A stretch of DNA of 64,000 nucleotides from Pseudomonas fluorescens (lineage in GTDB: Bacteria; Pseudomonadota; Gammaproteobacteria; Pseudomonadales; Pseudomonadaceae): assembly GCF_902497855.1 (NCBI RefSeq), contig NZ_CABVHU010000015.1, positions 62,001-126,000 of the forward strand, written 5' to 3'. A program made the translations under genes and the position numbers. Each line of letters begins with the position of its first letter. Position 1 is the stretch's first letter. This document shows positions 17,290 to 26,283 of the stretch, piece after piece. The notes under the pieces are model-generated. The model made no database searches, was not told the origin of the DNA, and saw only the letters and a program-made list of their open reading frames with translations.

Positions 17290-18027
17290 TTAAAGCCGAA
17301 TGATGTTCAACACATCGCCCGACAGGCTGACCTGCACGCCCGACCCCCACAAAGGGTCGCGACGCAGATCCTCCGAAACTTTGTAGTGACCTGCAATGGA
17401 GACTAGTTCAGCGCTCATCTGCTGGCAGAAAATCCTGGCTTTGGTGTCGCCTTTGACCCCGGCCAATACACGACCACGCATCGGGCCGTATACATGGATG
17501 TTCCCATCGGCGAGAAGTTCCGCCCCCGGACTGACCGACGAGACCACCACCAGATCGCAACCCTGGGCATAAATCTGCTGCCCACCCCGTACCGGCGACG
17601 TGATGATCTTGGTCGGCTTGAGCGTCGGCTCCGGCGGTTTTTCCGGTTTTTTCTTCACCTCGCCTTCGTACGGGTCCAGCGGACGTTCCCGGGCGCCGGA
17701 CGGCGGCAGCACCGGCAGGTCGACCGCGATGGCGGCGGCGATGTCCTCGATGCGGCTGGCCCGGATCGCCAGGGTGCGCAGGCCGTGCTGGCGGCAGATG
17801 CGCATCAGGCCGGGCAGATCGACGGCGCCTTCGTGGGGCGGCAGTTTGTCCAGGGCCAGCACCAACGGCGCGTTACTGAAGAAATTAGGCGCCTGGGCCA
17901 CCTTGGCGGCCAGTTGCCGATCGAGGTTCTCGAGGTCGTTACGGGCCAGTTCCAGCACCGTGATGGCAAGCATGCTGCCCTTCAACTGGAACACGGGATC
18001 TTGGTCTAGCGGATCGATTTTGCTCAT
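17290..18027 (-). CDS. minC: Septum formation inhibitor MinC
   Basis: A 245-residue MinC. The N-terminal FtsZ-inhibiting domain begins MSKIDPLDQDPVFQLKGSML. A Pro/Lys-rich linker (about residues 110-145) leads to the C-terminal beta-helical MinD-binding domain with GAELLADGNIHVYGPMRGRVLAG. The ATG at 18027 gives the usual length; the frame is open 66 bases farther upstream. It is divergent from the lpxL-like gene, sharing about 117 bases of control region. Confidence 0.97.
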   Translation of the reverse strand: MSKIDPLDQDPVFQLKGSMLAITVLELARNDLENLDRQLAAKVAQAPNFFSNAPLVLALDKLPPHEGAVDLPGLMRICRQHGLRTLAIRASRIEDIAAAIAVDLPVLPPSGARERPLDPYEGEVKKKPEKPPEPTLKPTKIITSPVRGGQQIYAQGCDLVVVSSVSPGAELLADGNIHVYGPMRGRVLAGVKGDTKARIFCQQMSAELVSIAGHYKVSEDLRRDPLWGSGVQVSLSGDVLNIIRL

Positions 18028-18144
18028 GTCGGCGTACAACGGCTTGTCACTAAAAGTGCCGAGACTTATAACGAGAACGCCCGCGGGCCGCAAGCCGGGT
18101 CGAACGATGTAGAATGCGCGGCCACTGTCTTGACGGAAGCTTTA

Positions 18145-19077
18145 ATGGATCGCCCGCGTTTTCGAACAGCATTTCTTTCTCCACGTTTCTGGCCGCTGTG
18201 GTGCGGGCTGGGGCTGTTGTGGCTGATTGTCCAGTTGCCGTACCCGGCATTGCTGGGCATCGGTCGCGCCCTGGGTGCATTGATGTATCGAGTGGCGGGC
18301 GACCGACGGCGCATTGCCAAGCGCAATCTCGAGCTGTGCTTCCCTGAAAAAACCGCTGCCGAGCGCAAGCGGCTGCTCAAGGAAAACTTTGCCTCCACCG
18401 GCATCGCGTTTTTCGAGATGGCGATGAGCTGGTGGTGGTCGCGCGAGCGTCTGGCCAAGCTGGCCCATGTCGAAGGGCTGGAGCACTTGCAAAAGGCCCA
18501 GCGTGAAGGCAAGGGCGTGATCCTGATGGCCGTGCACTTCACCACGCTGGAAATCGGCGCGGCGCTGCTCGGCCAGCAGCACACCATCGACGGCATGTAC
18601 CGCGAGCACAAGAATCCGTTGTTCGACTACATCCAGCGCCGCGGTCGCGAGCGGCACAACCTCGACTCGCTGGCGGTGGAGCGCGACGACGTGCGGGGCA
18701 TGCTCAAGCTGCTGCGGGCCGGCCGGGCCATCTGGTACGCACCGGACCAGGACTACGGCGCCAAGCAAAGTATCTTCGTGCCGCTGTTCGGCATTCAGGC
18801 CGCGACCGTCACCGCCACCAGCAAGTTTGCGCGGCTGGGCAAGGCGCTGGTGGTGCCGTTCACCCAGCAGCGCCTGGCGGATGGCAGCGGTTACCGCCTG
18901 GTGATCCATGCGCCGCTCGAGGGTTTCCCCGGCGAGAGCGAAGAAGCCGACTGCATTCGCATCAATCAGTGGGTCGAAGGCGTGTTGCGCGAATGTCCGC
19001 AGCAATATTTGTGGGCTCATCGCCGCTTCAAGAGCCGCCCGCCGGGCGAGCCCAAGCTGTACGCCAAACGCGATTGA
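18145..19077 (+). CDS. Lipid A lauroyl/myristoyl acyltransferase (LpxL/HtrB family)
   Basis: A 310-residue membrane-anchored acyltransferase of the lipid A late acylation family. One hydrophobic segment near residue 20 is followed by the catalytic HX4E motif (VHFTTLE, near residue 128), the WYAPDQDYG block and the FVPLFG block. It transfers an acyl chain from acyl carrier protein to lipid A at the inner membrane. GGAAG precedes the ATG at 18145. It could be lpxL/htrB or one of the related paralogues found in Pseudomonas. Confidence 0.9.
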   Translation: MDRPRFRTAFLSPRFWPLWCGLGLLWLIVQLPYPALLGIGRALGALMYRVAGDRRRIAKRNLELCFPEKTAAERKRLLKENFASTGIAFFEMAMSWWWSRERLAKLAHVEGLEHLQKAQREGKGVILMAVHFTTLEIGAALLGQQHTIDGMYREHKNPLFDYIQRRGRERHNLDSLAVERDDVRGMLKLLRAGRAIWYAPDQDYGAKQSIFVPLFGIQAATVTATSKFARLGKALVVPFTQQRLADGSGYRLVIHAPLEGFPGESEEADCIRINQWVEGVLRECPQQYLWAHRRFKSRPPGEPKLYAKRD

Positions 19078-19084
19078 TCGATCC

Positions 19085-19186
19085 CTGTAGGAGCGAGCTT
19101 GCTCGCGAAAAACTTGAGACCACCGCGGTGTGTCAGGCTGCGAACGTAATCGTTGACGACCTTCGCGAGCAAGCTCGCTCCTACAG
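19085..19186. repeat. REPIN (inverted REP pair)
   Basis: An inverted pair of the GCTTGCTCGCGA-type REP between the acyltransferase and the patatin gene, about 8 bases after the acyltransferase stop. Confidence 0.9.
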
Positions 19187-19251
19187 GTATCAGGTATTTT
19201 ATTAGGCAGGGTTGGCGCAATGACATCCGATCCAGCACGATGGAGATTGCC

Positions 19252-20424
19252 ATGAGTCCTGCTGAACCGGTCACAGGCTTGATTCTTTCCGGTGGCGGGG
19301 CCCGGGCGGCCTATCAGGTCGGGGTGCTGGCGGCGATTGCCGAACTGCTGCCGGTGGGTGCCAGCAATCCGTTTCCGGTGATCGTCGGCACGTCGGCCGG
19401 GGCGATCAACGCGGTCAGCCTGGCCAGTGGGGCGATGGATTTTCGCGGCGCCATCGAGGGGCTTACCGCATTCTGGCAGGGCTTTCGCAGTCACCTGGTA
19501 CTGCGCAGTGACTGGCCCGGGGTGATCCAACAGGCCAGCCGTTTTGTCAGTCACAGTCTGCTGGGCATCGGTGCCCGGGTTCCGGTGGCCCTGCTCAACA
19601 GTTCGCCGCTGCGCGGGTTGCTCAACGACAAACTGCACATGAGCGGTATTGACGAGGCCATTGCGCAGCAGCAACTGCAGGCAGTGGCGGTGACTGCGTT
19701 CGGTTACGAGTCGGGCCAGGCAGTGACCTTTTATCAGGGCGGCGGCACCATCGACGCCTGGTTGCGCCATCGACGAATCGGCGTGCCCACACAGTTGACC
19801 GTCGAGCACTTGCTCGCCAGCTCTGCCATTCCGCTGTTGTTCGCACCGGTGAAAATCGGCGAAGAATATTTCGGCGATGGCGCGGTACGCCAATCGGCAC
19901 CGATCAGCCCGGCCCTGCACCTGGGCGCCAGCCGCGTGCTGGTGGTGGGCGTCAGCGGCAACCCCCGCAGCGTCGACCCGCAGCAACCGCTGCAACGTGC
20001 CTACACCGGCCAGCAGCCGACCCTGGCGCAGATCGGCGGGCACATGCTCAACAGCACGTTCATTGACAGCCTGGAAAGCGATATCGAGTTGCTGCAACGG
20101 CTCAATCAGTTCAGTCATCTGCTGCCCGACGGCACACCGACCCGCACGCTCGGCGTGGCACCGGTAGAGGTGTTGGTGATTTCGCCAAGCCAGCCGATCG
20201 ACGAAATCGCCGCGCGCCATCGCCAGGAACTGCCGGCGGCGCTGCGCCTGTTCCTGCGCGGGCCGGGGGCGACCAAGACCAGCGGGGCGGGGGTGTTGAG
20301 TTATCTGCTGTTCGAGGCGGGGTATTGCAGCGAGTTGATTGATCTGGGGCGGCGGGATGCGTTGGCCAAGCGGGATGAGTTGTCCCGGTTTCTGGGGTTG
20401 GCGGAGCCGGTCGTTCCGGCTTGA
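19252..20424 (+). CDS. Patatin-like phospholipase
   Basis: A 390-residue patatin-fold hydrolase. The oxyanion loop is LSGGGARAAYQ near residue 12, the nucleophile motif GTSAG is near residue 45, and the catalytic Asp lies in FGDGAVRQ near residue 206, giving the Ser-Asp dyad. No signal peptide is seen, so it is a cytoplasmic or membrane-associated lipid acyl hydrolase. GGAG lies upstream of the ATG at 19252. The frame extends farther upstream, but that part is within the REPIN. Confidence 0.88.
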   Translation: MSPAEPVTGLILSGGGARAAYQVGVLAAIAELLPVGASNPFPVIVGTSAGAINAVSLASGAMDFRGAIEGLTAFWQGFRSHLVLRSDWPGVIQQASRFVSHSLLGIGARVPVALLNSSPLRGLLNDKLHMSGIDEAIAQQQLQAVAVTAFGYESGQAVTFYQGGGTIDAWLRHRRIGVPTQLTVEHLLASSAIPLLFAPVKIGEEYFGDGAVRQSAPISPALHLGASRVLVVGVSGNPRSVDPQQPLQRAYTGQQPTLAQIGGHMLNSTFIDSLESDIELLQRLNQFSHLLPDGTPTRTLGVAPVEVLVISPSQPIDEIAARHRQELPAALRLFLRGPGATKTSGAGVLSYLLFEAGYCSELIDLGRRDALAKRDELSRFLGLAEPVVPA

Positions 20425-20456
20425 GATCGGTGGTGTGGCCATCGTCGGAACGCGGC

Positions 20457-20656
20457 CCGGAGCAAGCTCGCTCCCACAGGTTTTATATCGTTCACATAAT
20501 CGGCGGACGACACAAAACCTGTGGGAGCGAGCCTGCTCGCGAAGGCGGCGGCCCAGTCAATATTAATGTCGCCTGACACACCGCTTTCGCGAGCAGGCTC
20601 GCTCCCACAGGGATTTCGCTTAACTGTCTAACATTAGGGCTTGCTCGCGAAGCGTC
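20457..20656. repeat. Cluster of three to four REP elements
   Basis: REP arms occur at about 20459-20480, 20519-20546 and 20584-20611, with a fragment at 20640-20653. All are of the GCTTGCTCGCGA type with the CCCACAGG ending. They lie between the convergent patatin and tsx-like genes. The fourth is a half element. Confidence 0.88.
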
Positions 20657-20674
20657 CTCATAGACGCCAATGAA

Positions 20675-21460
20675 TCAGAAGTGCAACTTCACCAAAAAGC
20701 TCGTAGTGCTCTGATCGGTCTTGAACACCTGGCTGTCCTTGATCCCGTACTTATCCGACCAGTAGTCGTACTCCACCCCCACATACAACTGCTTCTCACC
20801 AAAATTCAGCGCTTTACCCAAGTCATATTTAACCTGCGGGTTGAAGTGCAGGTTGGCGTGATAATCGCCTTTGGAGTTCGAGTCGTTGTCCACCACCCAA
20901 TCCATGAAGCCATCGATCAGGATGCTCGAGTTGCCCACGGGAATGGTGTAGGACCACACCGGCGTGATCTGCCAGACGTTGTCGCCCGCACGGCTGCCTT
21001 CGGTGTGGCGCTGATAGAAGTTCAGCTGGAAGTAGTCGAAGCCCGGGATTGCCAGGTCGAAACCCGGGCCGATCAGGTAGGACTCGGTATCGCCTTCACC
21101 GAACTCGTAGGTCATGGCCAGCAGGACGTCTTTGATCGGGCCGAATTCGATTTTCTGGTCGAGGACCTTGCCCAGGGAAATGCGCGGCTGGAACTCACCG
21201 TAATAGGTGTTCGGGCCGGCGTTGAAGTTTTTTTCGCCGTTGTAGAAGATCTTGTCGACGAAGAAAAAGTTATCCCCATAGGTCCAGGCGTCGGCATGCT
21301 CGAAGGTCACGGTCTGCTGAATGCGCGGGTTGACCTGGAAGTCCTTGCCATACAGGTAGGTCAGGCTGTTGTTCTGCCATTGCAGCAAGTCGCCGGCCAT
21401 GGCCTGGCCACCGGCCAGCAAGGATCCCGCGAGCATCAGGCTAGTGCACGTACGTTTCAT
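20675..21460 (-). CDS. Tsx-like outer-membrane channel (OmpK/Tsx family), copy 1
   Basis: A 261-residue precursor with a signal peptide (MKRTCTSLMLAGSLLAGGQAMA-GD) and the alternating pattern of a small beta-barrel, ending in VKLHF, whose terminal Phe is the usual outer-membrane assembly signal. The DLLQWQNNSLTYLYG start and the GPGFDLAIPGFDYFQLNFY block match the nucleoside-specific channel family. It is next to urate catabolism genes, so a purine or nucleoside substrate is likely. GGGAGC precedes the ATG. It is a close paralogue of the next gene. Confidence 0.85.
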   Translation of the reverse strand: MKRTCTSLMLAGSLLAGGQAMAGDLLQWQNNSLTYLYGKDFQVNPRIQQTVTFEHADAWTYGDNFFFVDKIFYNGEKNFNAGPNTYYGEFQPRISLGKVLDQKIEFGPIKDVLLAMTYEFGEGDTESYLIGPGFDLAIPGFDYFQLNFYQRHTEGSRAGDNVWQITPVWSYTIPVGNSSILIDGFMDWVVDNDSNSKGDYHANLHFNPQVKYDLGKALNFGEKQLYVGVEYDYWSDKYGIKDSQVFKTDQSTTSFLVKLHF

Positions 21461-21576
21461 TCGGTTGCTCCCAAAAAGTTGGTGTTCCACGTTATTTTTC
21501 TAAGGTCGGCGTTCTGGTCTGACGCCTTTTTCTCAAGCTGTAGAAAATCGTCCAATCGGTCCGCTTCAGGGCTGCT

Positions 21577-21593
21577 GGCAAGCGCTGCGCCAA
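21577..21593 (-). promoter_or_regulatory. Sigma-54-like -24/-12 promoter
   Basis: On the minus strand the sequence TTGGCGCAGCGCTTGCC fits the sigma-54 consensus TTGGCACG-N4-TTGC, with GG and GC exactly 10 bases apart. It lies about 115 bases upstream of the first tsx-like gene, in the 375-base gap that otherwise holds no gene. Nitrogen-regulated transport of purines would fit sigma-54 control. The match was found by eye and not scored. Confidence 0.4.
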
Positions 21594-21835
21594 GGTTTGC
21601 GCAAAGCACAAAAACTCCCGCTCGGCTGCTCGAGAACAGTCGATTGAGAGAGGGAGTGGGTTGCCTTTGAACCGTCCAGAGCCGGGATAAGTTGGCTTTC
21701 TGGTCAGGAATTAAATCCGGGCTTTTTTTTAAAGCGGATTCGGGCGGCGGCGGAGAATACTGACTCCTTGGCCAGGTCTCAAGTGCCCCGCAACAGCGCA
21801 CCGACGACGGGACGGGGGCGTGGTTGCGGGTCATC

Positions 21836-22621
21836 TTAGAAATGCACCTTCACCAGCAGGCTGGTGGTGTTCTCATTGGTGTCGAAGTTGCCGCTGTTTT
21901 CGATGCCGTACTTGTCTTTCCAATAGCTGTATTCGACGCCGACGTATACCTGTTTCTCCCGCCAGCCCATGGCCTTGCCCAGGTCGTACTTGATCTGCGG
22001 GTTGAAGTGCAGGTTGGCGTGATAAGTGCCATGGGAGTTCTGGTCGTTATCCACGACCCAGTCGATGTAGCCGTCGATCAACAGGTTCGAGTTGCCCAAT
22101 GGCAGGGAGTAGGACCAGGCCGGCGTGATCTGCCAGACATCGTCGCCGGGACGCGAGCCTTCGGTCTGGCGATAGTAGAAGTTCAAGGTGAAAAAGTTGA
22201 AGCCCGGTACCGCGAGGTCGAAACCGGGGCCGATCAGATAGGCCTCGGTGTCGTCTTCGCCATTCTCGTAGGTCATGGCCAGCAACACGTCCTTGATCGG
22301 GCCGAATTCGAAGCGGCGGTCAAGGATTTTGCCGAAGGAGAGGCGCGGACTGAACTCGCCGTAATAGGCGTGAACGCCTTTGTTCCGATCCTTCTCGCCG
22401 TTGTAGTACGTGCTGTCGACGAACAGGAAATTGTCGCCGTACTTCCAGCGGTCGGCATGCTCGAACGTCACCGTTTGCTGGATCGACGGATTGACCGCGA
22501 AGTCCTTGCCGTACAGGTAGCTGAGGCTGTTGGTTTGCCACAGCAGTAAATCGCCGGCCATGGCCTGACTGGCGACCAGAAGACCACCGCACAACAACAT
22601 GTTTGTCTGTGTCCGAATCAT
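21836..22621 (-). CDS. Tsx-like outer-membrane channel (OmpK/Tsx family), copy 2
   Basis: Another 261-residue Tsx-family barrel with a signal peptide (MIRTQTNMLLCGGLLVASQAMA-GD) and terminal VKVHF. It aligns with copy 1 along nearly its whole length without large gaps (for example FGPIKDVLLAMTYE and GPGFDLAVPGF). Even the ribosome-site context, GGGAGCAAC, is conserved between the two. They are tandem duplicates. It lies downstream of the NCS2 permease on the same strand and probably supplies it with substrate across the outer membrane. Confidence 0.85.
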   Translation of the reverse strand: MIRTQTNMLLCGGLLVASQAMAGDLLLWQTNSLSYLYGKDFAVNPSIQQTVTFEHADRWKYGDNFLFVDSTYYNGEKDRNKGVHAYYGEFSPRLSFGKILDRRFEFGPIKDVLLAMTYENGEDDTEAYLIGPGFDLAVPGFNFFTLNFYYRQTEGSRPGDDVWQITPAWSYSLPLGNSNLLIDGYIDWVVDNDQNSHGTYHANLHFNPQIKYDLGKAMGWREKQVYVGVEYSYWKDKYGIENSGNFDTNENTTSLLVKVHF

Positions 22622-22672
22622 CTGTTGCTCCCTCTTGTTTTTATTGTTTGAGGCGCAGGAAGCCACTGACCT

Positions 22673-22764
22673 CTGTAGGAGCTGGCTTGCCAGCGAAGAG
22701 GCCAGAAGATCCACCATCAATGTCGTCTGACACACCGCCTTCGCCGGCAAGCCGGCTCCTACAG
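22673..22764. repeat. REPIN (inverted REP pair)
   Basis: An inverted REP pair whose left arm is of the CTGGCTTGCCAGC type and right arm of the GCCGGCAAGCCGGC type. It is followed at 22789-22798 by an uninterrupted run of ten G. Confidence 0.88.
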
Positions 22765-22812
22765 GGTTTGTGCCATTACCGGGTTTACGGGGGGGGGGAC
22801 GGCGTCAGTGGG

Positions 22813-24171
22813 TCAATGCGGGTGAGCGTGGCAGTCGTTTACTGCCGCGCGTTCGGCCCCGCCGAGGATGTTGAACAGCAGGTTCAGCGCCAGCGCACTC
22901 AGCGTGGCCATCGCGATGCCGCTGTGGGTAATCGGGCTCATCCACAACGGCAGGTGCGCGAAGAATTCCGGGCGCACCACCGGGATCAACCCCATGCCGA
23001 TGCTGACGGCCACCAGCAACTGATTGCGGCGGTCACCGATGTCGGCTTCCTGGAGAATCTTGATCCCGGTGGCGGCGACCATGCCGAACATGGCGATGGC
23101 CGCACCGCCCAATACCGCCGGTGGAATCGACGCCACCAGGAAGGCCGCTTTCGGCAGCAGGCTCAGCACCACCAGCAAACCGCCGGCGACAATCGTTACC
23201 GAGCGGCAGCGCACGCCAGTCATCTGCACCAGGCCGATGTTCTGGGCGAACGAGGAGTGGGTGAAGGTATTGAAGAACCCGGCAAAGAACGAAGCACCTG
23301 CATCGCAGAGCAAACCGCGACGCAGCATCCGCGGGCAGACTTCCTGGCCGGTGATCTTGCCCAGCGCGAGGAACATCCCGGTGGACTCGACGAAGATGAT
23401 CACCACCACCAGGCACATCGAAAGAATCGGTGCGAGCTCAAACTTCGGCATGCCGAAATGCAGTGGAGTGACGATTTGCAGCCACGGCGCCTGGGCCATG
23501 CCGCTGAGGTCGACCATGCCGATCAAGCCGCAGATCACGTAGCCCAGGCACATGCCGATCAGCACGGAAATGTTGACCCAGAAACCGCGCATGAAGCGAT
23601 GAACCAGCAGAATGGTGGCCAGTACCAGAGCGGCGATGGCCAGGTAAATCGGCGAGCCGAATTGTGCGGCGCCAGCGCCGCCACCGGCCCAGTTCACCGC
23701 CACGGGAAACAGCGACAAACCGATCGAGGTGATGACCGTGCCGGTGACCAGCGGCGGGAAGAAACGTACGACCTTGGACATGAACGGCGCGATGAGCATG
23801 CCGAAGAACCCGGCGGCGATGGTCGCGCCGAAGATCCCCTGCATGCCGATGCCCGGCATGCCGGCCATCGCCACCATGCTGCCGACGGCCGCGAAACTGG
23901 CGCCCATCATCACCGGCATGCGGATGCCCATGGGGCCGATGCCCAGCGATTGGACGATGGTGGCTATCCCGGCGACCAGCAGGTCGGCGTTGATCAGGAA
24001 GGCGATTTCTTCACGGCTCAGGCCGGCGGCCTGTCCGATGATCAGCGGCACGGCGATGGCTCCGCCGTACATCAGCAATACGTGTTGCAGGCCCACCAGG
24101 ATCAGTTGCAAAAGGGGCAAACGCTGAATGGCGGGTGCGTCGGGGATGCGGGCTTCGGATAGCTCGGACAT
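22813..24171 (-). CDS. NCS2-family purine permease, probably urate/xanthine
   Basis: A 452-residue polytopic permease of the nucleobase-cation symporter 2 family. The family signature QNIGLVQMTGVRCRSV and the substrate-site block FVESTGMFLALGKITGQEV are visible, with about 14 hydrophobic segments. The C-terminus ends in a His-rich NDCHAHPH tail. It is cotranscribed in direction with puuD and the allantoin genes, so urate or xanthine import is the likely job. The precise specificity is inference. Confidence 0.88.
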   Translation of the reverse strand: MSELSEARIPDAPAIQRLPLLQLILVGLQHVLLMYGGAIAVPLIIGQAAGLSREEIAFLINADLLVAGIATIVQSLGIGPMGIRMPVMMGASFAAVGSMVAMAGMPGIGMQGIFGATIAAGFFGMLIAPFMSKVVRFFPPLVTGTVITSIGLSLFPVAVNWAGGGAGAAQFGSPIYLAIAALVLATILLVHRFMRGFWVNISVLIGMCLGYVICGLIGMVDLSGMAQAPWLQIVTPLHFGMPKFELAPILSMCLVVVIIFVESTGMFLALGKITGQEVCPRMLRRGLLCDAGASFFAGFFNTFTHSSFAQNIGLVQMTGVRCRSVTIVAGGLLVVLSLLPKAAFLVASIPPAVLGGAAIAMFGMVAATGIKILQEADIGDRRNQLLVAVSIGMGLIPVVRPEFFAHLPLWMSPITHSGIAMATLSALALNLLFNILGGAERAAVNDCHAHPH

Positions 24172-24233
24172 GCAACACCTCGGATCTTTTTTATTCTTGT
24201 GATTATTTGCAACAGGTAGACCGCGTTGCGGCC

Positions 24234-24301
24234 GTTCGCGGGCAAGCCTCGCTCCTACGGATATGCAGTGTCCCTGTAGGAGCGAGGCTTGCCCGCGAAG
24301 C
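24234..24301. repeat. REPIN (inverted REP pair, short loop)
   Basis: An inverted pair of the GCAAGCCTCGCTCC-type REP with only about 11 bases between the arms, located between puuD and the NCS2 permease gene. It could limit read-through or stabilise the upstream transcript. Confidence 0.9.
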
Positions 24302-24310
24302 TTTTAGCGA

Positions 24311-25615
24311 TTATTGAGTCGGAGCACCCTGCACAATCCACGCACCGATCAAGTCACGTTCCTGCTGGGTCATCTGGGTGATGTTGCCCAGCGGCATGAT
24401 CTGGCTGGTGACGGCTTGCGCCTGGATCCGCGCGGCGTTCTGGCGGATCTGCTCGGGGGTGTCGAACATCACGCCCGCCGGAGCCGCACTGAACAGCGGG
24501 CTGGTCGGTTTGGCCGAATGACAGACCGTGCAGCGTTCCTGAATCACGTTGTGCACCTTGTCAAAGCCCGGACCTGCGTTGGACGCTTGCGCCGGTGCGG
24601 CGGCAGGCGCTTCTGCGGGTTTTGCTTCAGCCGGTTTCAAACCACCGCCCACTGCTGTTTCCGGCAGAGGCTGGTATTCGATCTTCGCCGGGGCGTTGGC
24701 CACTTCAGGCGCGCTGGACATCGGCTTCGGACCGGACACATAGGCCAGGCAAATCATGCCCACCGCTGCCACGGGCAGGGTCCAGGCATATTTGTGGCTG
24801 TCGTGGCGGGTGTTGAAGTAGTGACGCACCAACACCGCCAGCACCGCGATACCGGCCAGGATCAGCCAGTTGTATTGGCTGCCGTAGGTGCTCGGGAAGT
24901 GGTTGCTGATCATGATGAACAGCACCGGCAAGGTGAAGTAGTTGTTGTGACGCGAACGCAGCAGGCCTTTGGCCGGCAGCGCCGGATCGGGTGTGCGGTT
25001 CTCGGCGATCGCCGCCACCAGTGCCCGTTGCGCCGGCATGATGATGCGGAACACGTTGCCGACCATGATGGTGCCGATGATCGCGCCGACGTGCAGGTAC
25101 GCGCCACGACCGCTGAACACCTTGCTGAAGCCGTAGGCGGCGCCAATGATCAGGACGAACAGGATGAAACCCAGCAGGGCAGGGCGTTTGCCCAGGGCCG
25201 AATCGCAGAGGAAGGAGTAGATGAACCAGCCGATGAACAACGAGCCAAGACCGATGGCCACGCCTTCAGGACCGCTCAGGGTGCTGCCCGGTGCCAGCAG
25301 GTACAGCGTCGGGTTGGAGTAGAACACCACGCACAGCAGCGCGATCCCCGACAACCAGGTGAAGTAGGCTTCCCATTTGAACCAGTGCAGGTTGTCCGGC
25401 ATGGTCGGTGGGGCCAGTTTGTATTTTTCCAGGTGATAGATGCCGCCGCCGTGGATCGCCCACAAGTCGCCGGCCAGGCCGCTTTTCGGGTTGACGCGGT
25501 TGAGGTTGTTCTCCAGCCAGACGAAATAGAAAGACGCACCGATCCAGGCCACGCCAGTAATCATGTGAACCCAGCGTACGCTCAGGTTCAGCCATTCCAA
25601 CAGATGTGCTTCCAC
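24311..25615 (-). CDS. puuD: Urate hydroxylase PuuD (membrane oxidase with cytochrome c domain)
   Basis: A 434-residue integral membrane protein. About nine hydrophobic helices (starting MEAHLLEWLNLSVRWVHMIT and GVAWIGASFYFVWLEN) are followed by a Pro/Ala-rich linker and a C-terminal cytochrome c domain with the haem motif CTVCH near residue 365. This architecture is that of bacterial PuuD, which oxidises urate to 5-hydroxyisourate using the respiratory chain instead of a soluble uricase. It begins the urate-to-glyoxylate route encoded by its neighbours. Confidence 0.93.
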   Translation of the reverse strand: MEAHLLEWLNLSVRWVHMITGVAWIGASFYFVWLENNLNRVNPKSGLAGDLWAIHGGGIYHLEKYKLAPPTMPDNLHWFKWEAYFTWLSGIALLCVVFYSNPTLYLLAPGSTLSGPEGVAIGLGSLFIGWFIYSFLCDSALGKRPALLGFILFVLIIGAAYGFSKVFSGRGAYLHVGAIIGTIMVGNVFRIIMPAQRALVAAIAENRTPDPALPAKGLLRSRHNNYFTLPVLFIMISNHFPSTYGSQYNWLILAGIAVLAVLVRHYFNTRHDSHKYAWTLPVAAVGMICLAYVSGPKPMSSAPEVANAPAKIEYQPLPETAVGGGLKPAEAKPAEAPAAAPAQASNAGPGFDKVHNVIQERCTVCHSAKPTSPLFSAAPAGVMFDTPEQIRQNAARIQAQAVTSQIMPLGNITQMTQQERDLIGAWIVQGAPTQ

Positions 25616-25665
25616 AGTCTTTACCTCTCGCCCGTCACGCTTATGTCGCGTGATCGGACCTTCTC

Positions 25666-26169
25666 TTATTGGTGGGGGGCAAGGATCAAACGCTCATCCT
25701 CTTTGAAAAAATGCTCATCGCAGTTGTTGCCTTTGCCACTGCGATCAACCACCAGGAAGTCATCCCGCTTTTCGATCGTCAGCACCGGATGGTGCCAAAC
25801 GCCGCGATGGTAATTAATGCCCTGCCTGCCGTTGGTGAGGAAGGCGCGGACCAAGCCCGATACAGGTACATCGCCAAGTGGCGCGACCACGATCAGAAAG
25901 GGGTTGCCGAGCAGCGGAATGAAAGCCTGGCTGCCCAGCGGGTGACGCTCCAGCATGCAGACGGTCAGCGGCATGTCCTGCGCGTCGGCGCGGAAGATGC
26001 TGATGATCGCGTTGTCCTCTGGCGTGGCGGTTTCCACCGTCGCCAGTTTGTGAAAGCGCATCGTCGAACCGTTGTTGATCATGAAGTGATCGCTGCCGTC
26101 GGTTTCGATCACGTCACCGAAAGGGGCGAAAGCTTCTTTGGTCAGCGGTTCAATCGTCAATGTGCGCAT
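25666..26169 (-). CDS. allA: Ureidoglycolate lyase
   Basis: A 167-residue AllA-family protein (MRTLTIEPLTKEAFAPFGDVIE). The cupin-like blocks HPLGSQAFIPL and the metal-binding GVWHHPV region are recognisable. It converts ureidoglycolate to glyoxylate and urea, the last step of the allantoin branch. It lies between alc and puuD in the same direction, 50 bases before puuD. Confidence 0.93.
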   Translation of the reverse strand: MRTLTIEPLTKEAFAPFGDVIETDGSDHFMINNGSTMRFHKLATVETATPEDNAIISIFRADAQDMPLTVCMLERHPLGSQAFIPLLGNPFLIVVAPLGDVPVSGLVRAFLTNGRQGINYHRGVWHHPVLTIEKRDDFLVVDRSGKGNNCDEHFFKEDERLILAPHQ

Positions 26170-26208
26170 GCTGGTCTTCTTAATCTCAAATGTGTGGGGT
26201 GCTGCTTT

Positions 26209-26275
26209 TGTAGGAGCTGGCTTGCCAGCGAAGGCGCCCTCACTGACGCCTTCGCCGGCAAGCCGGCTCCTACAG
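26209..26275. repeat. REPIN (inverted REP pair)
   Basis: A compact inverted REP pair (left arm GGCTTGCCAGC, right arm GCCGGCAAGCCGGC) in the gap between alc and allA, inside an otherwise collinear gene set. Confidence 0.9.
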
Positions 26276-26283
26276 GCTCAGCA

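Noticed and set aside
18142..20442. A 766-codon minus-strand frame across the acyltransferase and patatin genes
   Set aside because: It spans two well-supported genes and a REPIN, and its translation has no domain.
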